Shown in pieces: positions 23,132-34,465 of a DNA stretch of 64,000 bases. Within the stretch, counting starts at the first letter, position 1. The number at the start of each line of letters is the position of its first letter. The DNA is taken from the NCBI GenBank assembly GCA_036872755.1, contig JAVHNS010000002.1, positions 3,348,001-3,412,000 on the forward strand, written 5' to 3'. The stretch is from Orbilia blumenaviensis. Its lineage: Eukaryota > Ascomycota > Orbiliomycetes > Orbiliales > Orbiliaceae. The translations under genes and the position numbers were made by a program. The notes beneath the pieces are model-generated. The model worked only from the letters and a program-made list of their open reading frames with translations, had not been told where the DNA came from and did not search any database.

Positions 23132-24229
23132 ATGAGTTGGGCAGGTAGGTCACATCATCTCCAGCCATTACCTACTACACCATACTCTTTTTTCTTTGCT
23201 TATGTGACTGTTTTGCAAAAAAAAAAAAAATAATAATAATAATAAAAAAATAAAATAAAATAAAAAATAAAATAAAGTAAAACAATAATTATATTAACAT
23301 TAGAAAAATGTATCAATAGGCTTCAAGAAAACCGTCAACAGGGCGACGACCCAGGTCATGATGAAGGCCGGTCAGATAGAACGCACCAACGACCGCGAAT
23401 ACGAAGTCGAGGAACGTCGTTTCCGGGTCATGGAGGCCGCAGCAAATAACCTCCAGAAGGAAGCAAAGGGCTACTTGGACTCCCTGCGTGCCATGACTGC
23501 GTCGCAAATGCGTATTGCCGAGACTATCGATTCATTTTATGGAGATAGCGGAGCTAAGGATGGTGTTAGTCGGAGTTATAGGCAGGCAGTGGAGGAATTG
23601 GATGTTGAGACCATCAAGGCCTTGGATGGACCCTATAGAACGACGGTTTTGGAGCCTATCTCGAGGTTTTGTGCTTACTTTCCGGATATTAATGAGTGTA
23701 AGTTTTTGGGCAGTGATGTTAGAATGGTTGGGGAATGAGAGCTTTGTCGCTAACAGGCGGGAATAGGCATCAAGAAGCGTAATAACAAGCTGATTGATTA
23801 TGACGCTCTACGGAATAAAGTGAAGAAGCTTGTCGAGAAGCCAGATCAGGATCCGACCAAACTACCGAGGGTAGGTATCCATTCACCTTTACTAACCGTT
23901 TTTTACATGACTAACAGCACTCTTTCCTCTTAAATTAGGCTGAGAAAGAAGCATCGATGGCCAAGGAAATATACGAAGCCCTCAATGACCAACTTCAAAC
24001 CGAGCTGCCGAAACTGATCGAACTGAGAGTACCGTATCTCGATCCCTCATTCGAAGCCCTGGTAAAGATTCAATTAAGATTCTGCGCGGAGGCATACTCG
24101 CGGATGGCCCAGGTACAGCAGTATTTAGATGCCAATACAAGGGAGGAATATGCACAGGGACACTTAGATACAAGAGTCGAGCAGGTGTTGCAGGAGATTC
24201 GGGATTTGAGTATTGCTGGTGGTGCATAG
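23132..24229 (+). CDS. RVS161: BAR-domain protein Rvs161 (amphiphysin-like)
   Basis: Rvs161 dimerises with Rvs167 to bend membrane at endocytic sites; the fission yeast homologue is Hob3. Four exons: 23132..23144, 23320..23697, 23767..23870, 23939..24229, giving 261 residues, the normal length. The first exon holds only 13 nt (MSWA plus one base). The N-terminal amphipathic start MSWAGFKKTVNRATTQVMMK is diagnostic for this family. The rest is a BAR coiled-coil domain, with the conserved segment LEPISRFCAYFPDINECIKKRNNKLIDYDA bridging the second intron. There is no SH3 domain, as expected for Rvs161 and unlike Rvs167. Intron 1 (23145..23319) is extremely AT-rich with A-tracts and AATA runs. 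Confidence 0.94.
23216..23290 (+). repeat. A/T low-complexity block in RVS161 intron 1
   Basis: A 13-A run followed by AAT and AAAT tandem units makes up nearly half of the intron. It explains the intron's unusual length next to its neighbours. Confidence 0.8.
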
Positions 24230-24823
24230 ATTGGTTTCTCTTTTTCGATGTTGCTGGTGCAGAGGAGCGAGTGTGTCTTTCGTTTTTTCTTAATTCCTAT
24301 CCAGTCAGTATCTATGGAATGATTGTACTGGTTTATGGCGTATTCTTTATTATCACTTTTGAATGGAAGCATCCTGCGCTGTATTGCTTAGCTAAATAGG
24401 ACATCACTTCGGATCTTTTATGGTGTTCCTGCGTTTTCTTGTCTGGGCCATTCCTTTATCAACTACCTAGAGTTTCTTGGGTGTATTTTCGAGTTACCTA
24501 GACCAGCATTTTCGGAGTTTGAGAGTATACGGTTTATTCTTTGCTCTTAAATAGGAGGAGTCTTCGCTGAAAAGATGCTCTGAATTCTTTATACAACGTC
24601 AAATGTTCGATTAAAAATGTACAATGATATCTCCTCCAACTTCCTCCTATCGTATTCGGCGAAGTTTCGGACGACGGCGATACCTTGGCTCCCCCCACCA
24701 GCCCTTTGCTATTCACACGTAGAATTGGTAGCCTTCCTCTCTACAAGCGTTCGGGCCTATACACCCAACATACAGTCGGTCTCCAACCCTCTTTCTCTAA
24801 ACCATAGAATTGGTATATAACGC
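24230..24823. other. Convergent intergenic between RVS161 and the complex I subunit
   Basis: Two 3' flanks facing each other. T-rich sequence follows RVS161. No gene seen. Confidence 0.55.
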
Positions 24824-25100
24824 TCAATGGTCGAATGGGTGTTTCCAGCCGAGTAGCACTGGGCCGTCCTTCTTCGCTCTGTACATCAACTATTTCAAAC
24901 CCCGAAAAAAATACAGATTAGCGCTCCTTCAAACAAAAAGAAATTGGAGTATTCCGGGGGTACGACTAGAGATAACATACGAAGAACCACATGGCAGCTC
25001 CTAGCCCTGTCGCAAAGAACCGGTACATCGGTCGGGCGGGGTGGATGTGGACTGGGTGTGCGCCGTGAGGCCGAGGGCCTGCGTGTCCACCGCCAGCCAT
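24824..25100 (-). CDS. Complex I accessory subunit, NDUFB2-like (61 residues)
   Basis: Two exons on the minus strand, 24981..25100 and 24824..24889, join in phase 0 to a 61-residue protein. It starts MAGGGHAGPRPHG with His-rich sequence, has one hydrophobic segment (RFFATGLGAAMWFFLMYRA), and ends KDGPVLLGWKHPFDH. The pattern of a His/Gly-rich start, one membrane helix, then RAK-DG and GWKHPxDH matches small fungal inner-membrane subunits annotated as NADH:ubiquinone oxidoreductase beta-subcomplex subunit 2. The role would be structural, in the membrane arm. Sequence upstream of the ATG (25101-25220) contains another splice-donor-like site, so a 5' UTR intron is possible. Identification rests on the C-terminal motif and size, so moderate confidence. 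Confidence 0.75.
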
Positions 25101-25771
25101 CCTTGATTTCGGAGAGGGTTTTTTCTATAATCCATTGGGCACTAGTTAGTAGCGATTCATACAATAAAGTACTTGAGAGGCATACCTTGTTGATGAGAAG
25201 GTCTAAATTGTGAATAGACCGGAGTTTGAGGGAGAAAGGGTTGAGTGTTTTAAGACTAAGCTAGAATTCGAACTTTTGGTTCGGAAGTGACGCGGGTACA
25301 AGGCCATTGAATTGGCGATGTTCGGATTGGACAACGCGGCTGTTACCCGACAGCCTAATACCATGGCACTAGACGCGCGGGTAAACGCCGCGTTGAGTCA
25401 ACAGTTTGGGGAAAGTGTGAGTAAATGCCCCTCCATTTATTTGGTGGGGAAAAGACTCGCCCCTCTGTTTGGTTCTCTCACTGCTTTCTCTTCTCTTCTC
25501 CACAACCATCGCATCGATACCCCATCGGCTTTTTTTAAAAGTCGCAAAACCTATAATTAGAATATCTACCGGTTTAATTGCTTAAACTCCGAGCCTAGGC
25601 GGTTTAGATATCTCTTTCTAGTATTGTAGGTTGTTTTGTTATTTTGCGCGACTATTCGATTGGAACTTCGACCTTTACTTAAGGCGATACATATATGTCA
25701 ATACAAGCTAACTGACCAACTTAATGGATATCTTTAGCAAATAAAAAACTTTACAGTAACCGGACGATAAT
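25101..25771. other. Divergent promoter between the complex I subunit and SerRS
   Basis: Contains an ATG-initiated open stretch (25318-25416) ending at a good GTGAGT donor, discussed as a possible SerRS leader exon. Otherwise no gene recognised. Confidence 0.5.
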
Positions 25772-27493
25772 ATGCTTGACGTCAACTCTTTCATCACCGT
25801 ACGATCTTCCTTTTAATACTTTTACCCTGTTACCGATACATGCATACCACATGGTCTTTTTACCCCAGATTGTGCTCATTCGCTATCGTTTTAGGAACGT
25901 GGTGGCGACCCAGAGGCGATCCGTGAATCGCAGCGTAGGAGACACAAGCCAGTTGAGGACGTCGACGTTGTTATCGCACTCTTCAAGGCTTCCCGAGAAG
26001 GTAGATAGGATAACCTGTCATTGTCGTTGTTTCATCTCGTAGTGTTCAAGTGCTGAAAATGGAAATATAGCTACCTATGCCGTTACCCAGACCGGTGCAA
26101 AAATCAATGACGCCCAGAAGCAGATTGGGCTTCGCAAGAAGGTGGGATTTACTCCTTATTCTGGTCGTTGTCGTGATTATGACGGTGGTTGCTAATGCGA
26201 CTTGGTGGCGATAATGGGTTTAGGCTAAGGAAGATGCCAGCGAATTCCTCGAGCTGAAAATTAACTTGGAGAAGGAGAAGAAGGAATTGGAGGTTGTTGC
26301 AAAGCAGGCTGAGGCGGATCTAAATCGAAAGCTCAACACCATCGGCAACATTGTCCACGATAGCGTCCCAGTCAGTGATAACGAGGACAACAACGCTTTA
26401 ATACGAGAATGGAAACCCGAGGGCACCACCGTCGAGGCCAAGGACGGAATTCTCTCCCACCATGAGGTGCTGACAAGACTTGACGGTTATGACCCAGAGC
26501 GTGGAGCAAAGATTGTTGGTCACCGAGGTTATTTCTTGAAGATGTGGGGCCTGTTGCTTAACCAGGCTCTCATCAACTACGGTCTCGAATTCCTGATGAG
26601 CAAGGGTTACACACCAATTTCTACCCCACAGTTCATGAACAAGGAGTACATGGCGAAGACTGCTCAGCTCGAGCAGTTCGACGAGGAACTATATAAGGTC
26701 GTCGACGGCGATGATGAGAAATACCTCATTGCCACTTCCGAACAGCCCATCTCTGCCCTCCACGCAGATGAGTGGTTCACCACAGCAGATGTTCCCAAGC
26801 GTTATGCCGGATTCTCCAGCTGTTACCGCCGTGAAGCCGGTTCTCACGGCAAGGATGCTTGGGGTATCTTCCGTGTCCACCAGTTCGAAAAAGTTGAACA
26901 ATTCGTCCTCTGCGATCCCGAAAAGTCCTGGGAGGAATTCGACAAAATGATCAGCTACTCTGAGGAGTTCTACCAATCCCTCGGTCTGCCGTACAGGGTC
27001 GTCGCGATTGTCAGTGGAGCGTTGAACAATGCTGCCGCGAAGAAGTACGATCTCGAGGCTTGGTTCCCATTCCAGGGTGAATACAAAGAACTTGTTTCCT
27101 GCAGCAACTGCACAGATTATCAGAGCAGAAGCTTGGAGATTAGGTACGGAGCTAAGACGCAGACTGATACGATAAAGAAATATGTGCATGCATTGAACTC
27201 CACCTTGACGGCTACTGAGAGAGCTATGTGCTGTATTTTGGAGAATTATCAGACACCCGAGGTATGTTAAAATAACTTAAAAGATAGGATATATTCCCTA
27301 TACTTCCTTGTTTAAGGTACTAATTGTGACATTTTTTGTGGTTATGTAGGGATTCAATGTTCCAAAGGTTCTACAGAAGTACCTACCCGGAAACCCAGAG
27401 TTCTTGCCGTTTACCAAGGAGTTGCCGAAGGATACTACTAGCGAGAAGAAGAAGAACCAGCAGCTTAAGGTTGTTGGCAAGAAGCAGGCTTAG
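25772..27493 (+). CDS. SES1: Cytosolic seryl-tRNA synthetase
   Basis: Charges tRNA-Ser (and tRNA-Sec where present) with serine in the cytosol. Five exons: 25772..25798, 25895..26000, 26071..26141, 26224..27261, 27350..27493, giving 461 residues. The N-terminus MLDVNSFIT continues as ERGGDPEAIRESQRRR, the usual start of the tRNA-binding domain, followed by the long coiled-coil arm (about residues 40-110). The class II core shows the motif 2 region SSCYRREAGSHGKDAWGIFR, the VHQFEKVEQF block, SCSNCTDYQSRSLEIRYG, and the motif 3 region LNSTLTATERAMCCILENYQ. The tail is Lys-rich (SEKKKNQQLKVVGKKQA). No mitochondrial targeting sequence is visible from this start. Intron phases keep the frame at all junctions. 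Confidence 0.94.
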
Positions 27494-30400
27494 ACGGGGG
27501 GGTTCTCCACTTCGTTTCCCTTTCGCCTTTTTCGCATTACGTTTTTTCTTATAGCTGTAACTTTATACCATAACCCTTTTTTCTTTTCTTTCGTTCTTCG
27601 TGTTGGCATGCACACATAGCTATGGCGGGGTGTTTAGATGAGTGAATCGAGCCGAGAGCTTTGGTGGTATAGTAAGGAGTTGGTTGAGGTGGGGAGGGGC
27701 TAGAAGGTTTCCTTGGGCTGTTTGTTTCTCGTCAATCTCAGCTCACTCCTCTTCTTATATGGATAGAAAGCTATTCTAAAGGCCTTCTCAGCTTATATTT
27801 GCAATATACCTATTCCCGTAGCGGTAGAATTGAACAAAGCCGTTGCTAGTCTGGCGCTGTGGTTAGCCGTGCGGTGAATGGGTAAGCATCTGCCTAGCTG
27901 GGAAATAGGTAGGTATTGAGTTAGTCTCGTGGACTATATTTAAATACGGTATATGGCTTTGTACACAATACCTTATACTAAAAGCGTAGATAGATAGAGA
28001 AGAAAGGACGGGTTGTTATGGCTCCGGACCGCTCGACTCCAATAACATCAACGTTCTACGTTTTACAGAATGCAACGTTTTATATGAGTTGACTTCCCGA
28101 CAGGTTGACTTACCATTACCTGCAACCATAGTATTGTCTGGTTATAATTTCTTTTCAGGATCTTAGATTAAAGTGGTTTTCCCCCTAGCTTATATACTAC
28201 TCAACTAAATACACTCCTAAACTAGTGCAAACTGTAGAATATAAAGATATTTTGCATTCTCATACACTGCCCTCGCAAGCTTTGACTTTGAAGCTCACAT
28301 ACTAATACTAGTCTCCACGTGAGAGCAGGCTAATATATATCCAAGGCGATTGTTGTGGTAGGAATTACTTGAAGTGTGGTAACCGTAAAGTTTTAGATCT
28401 CAATATTCGAAATATACTATATCATGATGGCGGAAGCCTTAGAGATAATTCCTTAAGCTTTAGGGGCATTCTAGTATTGAACTTGTACGTGCAACTTCTA
28501 TATCCTAATACAATGAAGGCCCTAGCAAAAACTTGAGAGAGGCAATATCAGCAGTGTTAGATAAAGTCTCTCTTTCACTAACCGAAGGGATCGATACTGA
28601 AATACTATTCCGTGGTGCTGCGCCCGCACCTGGCAACTTCACGAACTTCTTCTGCACACACAACTTTACAAGAACGCTTTCCGCCTCACCATGATTATAC
28701 CGAATATTGCGATCATGACAAGGATAAGAAATTGATTCCCATGAACTTTGTGCTAGAAAACTATTTAAAGCCCCATGCCCCCCAGATATTTCATCCTTTC
28801 CTTTTCTTCCTAATCCTTCCCACCTCCTCATCGCGAATTCTTGTTTTTACGTATACTATATACGCAGTTTTTTTTTTTGGTAGGGGCCTATGAAGCCCCA
28901 CCATTTCTCACGGCATCGATCACTAATCGATATCCTACACCGGAGCACCCTCCAAGCCCAGCTAAGGGATGTTGCTTGGAGTCGGCATACTCCATATTGA
29001 ATTCCCAACCAGAGCGCAGAAAATCATGTCGGGGCCAAACATACGGCTCCCGATAATGCAGGGCTTTATATTTATATATGTATATGCAAAAGGAACCCCG
29101 GCCGGCACTCATTGAAACATGTCGATATCGAACTACATATATGATATTTTTCATATAATATCCAAAAAATACAAATACAGATATCAACAAATGCAGAGAA
29201 CAAGACGTGTTAATATTCCTTATCCAAAGCTTCATTTGCTTGGGAGGATGAAAGGTATTATACATATATATGGACTACTTCGTGGAGACCGGTTTACGAG
29301 ACCAATGTATCCACCAGAACCCCTCTATATAATGCCAACATTTATGCCGCGGCACCGTCTTCCCCTGGACCATCGATCCTTGAGTAGCATCGAGAGGATA
29401 CCGGGGAGTGGGCTGGTTTCAACGAAACCGCAGCGACATCACGGACTTGTCGGCTTGGTTTATCTGCAGATCCGGTCTAAGTGGACTAGCACCTTCTTCC
29501 AGCTACATGTGCGTCCTAGCTACGACGATCCAGTTTGGCTAGCTAGCCAGCTAGTGAACATACATTACAAAGGGGTCAAAATCCCGTTTTAGAAGATATG
29601 CTTCTATACTTCATCCCCAGCCCATGGCTGTTCCTCGACGCCCGAGGGTGAACCATGCCGCCGGTGCACCACAGTAAGCCTGCCCAAATATGGGGGGGGG
29701 GGGTTAAGACATACACAAGCTTTATAGGTATGAGCTTGTTTCCTGAGAACAATTGTCTTACTAGCATACCTCGGTGGCGTTTACCATATCTTCTTGGTTT
29801 TGGCACAAATGCTTATTCCGGGTGGCGGCTGCGGCTGCCCCCGGTGACGCCAGGACGTTGGATAGCGCTACAGGCTCAGACCGTAGCAGTGGCGCACAAT
29901 TTGCGGGTATGCATATATGTGTCGTTTAGGCGGGTTTAAATATACCTGCGCGTGTGAAGTTGGGTGGCCGGCGGGCATGGCTTCAGTACTCATGCCCCCC
30001 CGCGGCTGATGGGGCATTGAGATACGTAGCCGTGGCCGGCGCCGAACCCGAAGAGTTTTGCCTGGCTTCATATAATCTCGATATCCGCGGGTTGGAATAA
30101 TAATTACTATAGATATACCCATGAATTTTAGTTCGGGCTGAGGTTAATAAATGTATGTATATAAACCAATATAATAGTATGCATACGCATGCGGAAACTC
30201 TTAGAAAGCTAAAAGACGATGTCACTCTAAAATCATCTAATTTCTATTCCTACTTTCAGAAAACTTTTCGATAACGAAACGTAGTCTGCCAGATTCTAGT
30301 ATGCCATTCTCTCTATGAGAATCTCCCTACTCCGCAGTTTTCTTAATTGTAAGTCTACGGAGCTTGCAAAAATTTAGAAGCGTATATATACTTAAGTATA

Positions 30401-30573
30401 TGTTTAGATTCCCGCGCCACCAATTACTAAATTTATAAAGGTGCGATAGGTAAACTGATAAACTACAGAAACAGGTCCATAACCTAAATTCAGAACTCCA
30501 ATTAAATGCTAACAATAAAACAAACATTAATGTGTATGTACATTCCATGAATCGGTATTTCAAAAAGTCCTTC
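27494..30573. other. Long intergenic between SerRS and the Thr-rich secreted protein
   Basis: About 3 kb without a recognised gene. It is AT-rich in places, with TATA-like runs, a G-run at 29692-29703 and TAGC palindromes near 29538-29552. The largest open frame is 157 codons (29119-29592, plus); it has no signal peptide, no domain and unlikely composition. No tRNA found. Confidence 0.5.
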
Positions 30574-31914
30574 TTAAACGGGCGCATCCACCCCGAGACA
30601 CGGTCCAACAATATAAGAAATACCGTCTGCGTAGGTACCATGACGGCCAAGGGCTTGATCCCTACTCCCACGTCCAAAGGGGCATTGCTCAGTGGTCGGT
30701 GCTCCAAACAGCCGGCTAATAGGGAAATACCTTCTACATGTCCATGACTGATCACCAGTTCTTGTAATACTGTAGGAAGGCATTAGTTCAATGCTCTGGA
30801 AAAAAAGAGCGGGTAGACATAAACAAGGTAGACTTACCTAACGTATGCAACATTTGCAGAGCTGTAACCCGACTCACAGCAGATGCCATGAGAGTATTCT
30901 GAGGTATCAGGAACCTGAAGATCTCCCTCGGCGAACCAGGCTATTCCTCTATTGCCTTCAAGAAAAATTTGTTTGTGCAGTTTAGGCTTTTCTAGAATGC
31001 CCGTGCACTGGGGTCTGAAGGCAAGAGTGGTAGTAACGGTAGTAGTGATTGTTGACCGTGGCAGGTAAGCGACTATTGGAACTGTGCTAGTCGTTGATGT
31101 GACGGTTGTTGTGACTGTCGGAGACCAGTGAGTAAGGGCTTTAGTATCCGTCGTGCGGATGGTAAGAGTCTCGTGTTTGATATCGGTCTCGGTCTTGGTG
31201 ATCTGGGTCTGGATAGTATTGGAACGAACTGAAGTAGAAGTGACTGTGACCGTGGGGGTCGGAAGCTCAAGACAGAAGCAAGCCTTAGAGATAGCGCGAG
31301 AAGCGAACCCCGCGACAAAGGGCGGAAGTTTAACGCTTTCCTTCTCGGCGTCAACGGACCTCTTGGCAGGAAGGGGTGTGGTGTATGTGGTTGCATCTCG
31401 TCTGACAGTATATGGAGCCTGGGTAATGTAAACAGTGGTGAGCTCGATGTCATGAGTGAATATTGTTTTAGTGGTTGCTGCTGTGACGGTTGCTGATTCC
31501 GTAAATGAGATAATCCTAACAAGGAAATTAGTCAGTGCTCTAGATCAATCTAGAGATTAGCATATCTATCGAGGATATAGCTTACTCTGTAGCGTCTGTA
31601 GTTGTTTTTGTCACTGTTTCCGTAACCGTCGCCGTGGCCGTGACGTAGGTATCAATAACTTGCGTTGCTGGAACAGAGACTGTTTTTATGTCCAAAAAGG
31701 AACTGCAGAATGCAGTAGCTTTGTTAATTTTGAGGACGTCGACGAAATTCTGGATTGAGCCACAGACGGGGAGACCTCGCTCCTCAAGGTCAAGGGGGAA
31801 TAGGTCCGAAACAAGAGGACTATGATCTATTCTCGCAGCATTGATGACCATTCCGGAGGCCAAAGAGCCCATGCTCGCGACGATTATCGCGCCAGGTAGG
31901 GTTAAAGAACGCAT
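30574..31914 (-). CDS. Secreted Thr/Val-rich protein of unknown function
   Basis: Three exons on the minus strand: 31586..31914, 30838..31515, 30574..30769, giving 400 residues. The start MRSLTLPGAIIVASMGSLASG is a signal peptide. A short Cys-containing region follows (GLPVCGSIQNF, AFCSSFLD). The middle is repetitive Thr/Val sequence such as TATATVTETVTKTTT, TVTVTSTSV and TVTTTVTSTTSTV, likely O-glycosylated and beta-prone. The C-terminal third has several Cys (CTGILEKP, ICCESGYSS, SWTCRRYF, TEQCPFGRG, GPCLGVDAPV at the end) and may be a small folded domain. Dibasic or near-dibasic sites (KRSVDAEK) suggest possible Kex2 processing. No GPI signal or membrane anchor at the C-terminus. I do not recognise the family. 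Divergent from CWC2. Confidence 0.65.
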
Positions 31915-33017
31915 TGTTGAAATTAAATTAATATTAAAGATTATGTACGATACGTGCAAAGAAAGTATTGTAGCCCGCTAGCTATTGATTGCTCTATGTC
32001 CGACGAGCTCAATATTAAAAGGTTTTCAGATCGCGAACTGCGAGTATTATATAATATAAATTTCGATATACAACTTTTCGAAAGACTCGAAGTCGGGATA
32101 TATGATAGCTAGAGCCGGACCTATAGCAGCCTTATAATTGCCAAGCTAGTACAAATACAAGGGTTACGAGTGTTGTTCGGTTGCACTGCAGCAGGGACAA
32201 GACTCTTGCTGGAGCAGCGGACCAATCGAAGATGACCTCAGCCCCGACGTCGCTTAGTAGAAAGCCCGGGCCTGTGTATAATTAGTATTAGTACTTGCAG
32301 CTCGCAGAATGAACCCGAAAGCGGAAATTTAATGTGGAGTGACGTCTGTGGAACACCAATTTTTACAGTTCATTGCTCTATTGTGCCGCGGAGAACTTTT
32401 CGATATATTTTCCAAGCCTAGTCATTTTCGATACCGAAAATAATTTCTGAAGATTATTATCAATGCATCCTATATATCACGCCTGTGTCCTGCCATCGAA
32501 CCACGATAATCGTCGTTGATGGTGCCGGAGCTCCATGTAGTTCACATCATCCGTCGATTCAAATCATTGCCTGTTGTCGGGTAATTGGCGCATTCTCTAG
32601 CGAAATTTCGACATCATGTCTAGCCTTATATCTGCCTGTAACCTAGTTTCCTAGACGATATTTTAGCCAAGATGTATTGGGGATTTAAAAGTTCGATACA
32701 TGTGTACACGCCCATAGAGTTTGTAGCTCAGCCGACTCGGTTTGTGTGTTGAACAAGACTATGTGTTGACCACGTTGGAGCGTCGCACAAAGACCCTTAT
32801 TGGGACTAGTGCATTCAAATCCCTGCCCGAATTTCTATTCCAAAAGCTCCCCAGGCGTGACACCACTGAACTGTATTGTGCATCATCTCCCAAACTCCAT
32901 CAAGGCTGCCTTCACCCGGATCTCCAATCGTCTCCAATCGTATCATATCATCGCCACCAATCGTTAGTTAGCGTCACTACCCCGAGCAGGCTGAAAAGCA
33001 TATACCCGGCTTGCAAC
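31915..33017. other. Divergent intergenic upstream of CWC2
   Basis: Promoter region for both flanking genes. The frame upstream of the CWC2 ATG is open back to 32742, but it reads as leader sequence without conserved features. No other gene. Confidence 0.5.
32045..32060 (-). promoter_or_regulatory. Possible TATA element of the Thr-rich secreted gene
   Basis: An AT-only TATATTATATAA-like stretch lies about 135 nt upstream of the ATG at 31914 on the minus strand. This is the same spacing as the TATA box of the apple-module gene. Inferred from position only. Confidence 0.35.
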
Positions 33018-34272
33018 ATGGCCGACGTCGATACGGCTGTCGCGACACGAGCTCCAGAGTCCGACGCGCAGGAAGATCACACAGAAGCCAATGCTTCGAC
33101 AGACACAACAGTTGCCCTCAAATCCAAAGATACAGCCGTAGCACCTGCCAAAAAGCGCCGGCGACCTGCGAGACCTCAGGTTGACAAGGCGACTTTCAAG
33201 CCTGGCGAAATACCCCAACAGACGGGTACAGTTTGGAACATCTGGTATAACAAATGGTCCGGTGGCGATCGCGAAGACAAGTACATTTCGAAACATCACG
33301 CCGAGGGCCGGTGCAATGTCGCTAAAGATTCCGGTTATACGAAGGCTGATCGAGTGCCTGGGTCTTACTTCTGTCTTTTCTTCGCACGAGGCCTGTGTCC
33401 TCATGGCCACGAATGCGAATACCTCCACCGACTACCAACAATCCACGACCTGTTCAATCCCAACATCGATGCCTTCGGCAGGGACAAACATTCGGATTAT
33501 CGCGACGATATGGGCGGTGTCGGTAGTTTTATGAGGCAAAACCGGACCTTATATATTGGAAGAATACACGTGAGCGATGATATTGAAGAAATTGTGGCAA
33601 GGCATTTCGCAGAATGGGGCCAGGTTGAGAGAAGTAAGTGTCTAGTTGACTGTTTTTTTTATGATGATAGTAACTATATGCTAACTCGCCGTTTAAATAG
33701 TACGAGTGTTAAACTCCCGTGGCGTCGCGTTCGTAACGTATACCAACGAAGCCAATGCCCAGTTCGCTAAGGAAGCGATGGCGCATCAGTCGCTCGATCA
33801 TAACGAAATTCTGAACGTGAGGTGGGCCACAGTAGATCCCAACCCGCTGGCACAAGCCCGTGATAAGAGGAGGATAGAAGAACAAGCCGCAGAAGCGATT
33901 AGGAGAGCTCTGCCAGCAGAATATGTAGCCGAATTGGAAGGAAAAGACCCTGAGGCGAGGAAGAGAAGAAAGATGGAGAGTGGGTTTGGATTGCAGGGTT
34001 ATGAAGCGCCAGAGGAGATATGGTATAACAGGGGCGCTGATGCTGTAAATCCTGTCGGTAGACAGGGCTACGAGGAGCTAGAAAGTGTGGAAAGGGCAGG
34101 ACTCATTGAAGCCGCGGCGGCAGAGGAAACAGGCGGTATCCTCTCCGGAAGTACACTCGCAGCGCTGAAGAGTTATGCACAGCAAACACAAAGCAGCAGC
34201 AGTGTGAAGGTAGCGGAAAATGTGATAGGTGGAGGACCTCTGGTTGCGTATGACAGCGACGATAGCGACTAA
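33018..34272 (+). CDS. CWC2: Pre-mRNA splicing factor Cwc2
   Basis: Cwc2 (RBM22 in animals) belongs to the Prp19-associated complex and contacts U6 and the intron in the spliceosome's catalytic core. Two exons, 33018..33633 and 33701..34272, give 395 residues. Residues about 55-110 hold the Torus segment (WNIWYNKWSGGD, RCNVAKDSGYTKAD). A CCCH zinc finger follows at about 117-136 (FCLFFARGLCPHGHECEYLH). The RRM at about 170-255 contains RTLYIGRIH, GQVERIRVLNSRGVAFVTY and the following helix. The C-terminal region is acidic and charged and ends YDSDDSD. The gene is longer upstream as an open frame, but the conserved start and the MADVDT context favour 33018. Convergent with ELP3, 193 nt between stops. 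Confidence 0.93.
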
Positions 34273-34465
34273 ATTGATCTGAACGCTTGAATTGTGGTTT
34301 ACGTTTCCAGCGTTTAATGTATAATAGAAATCATAGATATGAATTGATGATACCCAATGCCCGGCATGATTTGAGCTCCCTAACACCCTATGCGAACGAT
34401 AGAAACAACATATACGCCACATGCAGCCGATGATTCCAAATACACCCTCTATACACAAACATAGA

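Noticed and set aside
27840..27920. Possible tRNA-like segment after SerRS
   Set aside because: A tRNA-like start (GGCGCTGTGGTTAG) is seen, but no T arm or acceptor pairing follows.
29119..29592. 157-codon open frame on the plus strand in the SerRS downstream gap
   Set aside because: No signal peptide, domain, splice support or family resemblance; composition and overlap with a 125-codon antisense frame suggest chance.
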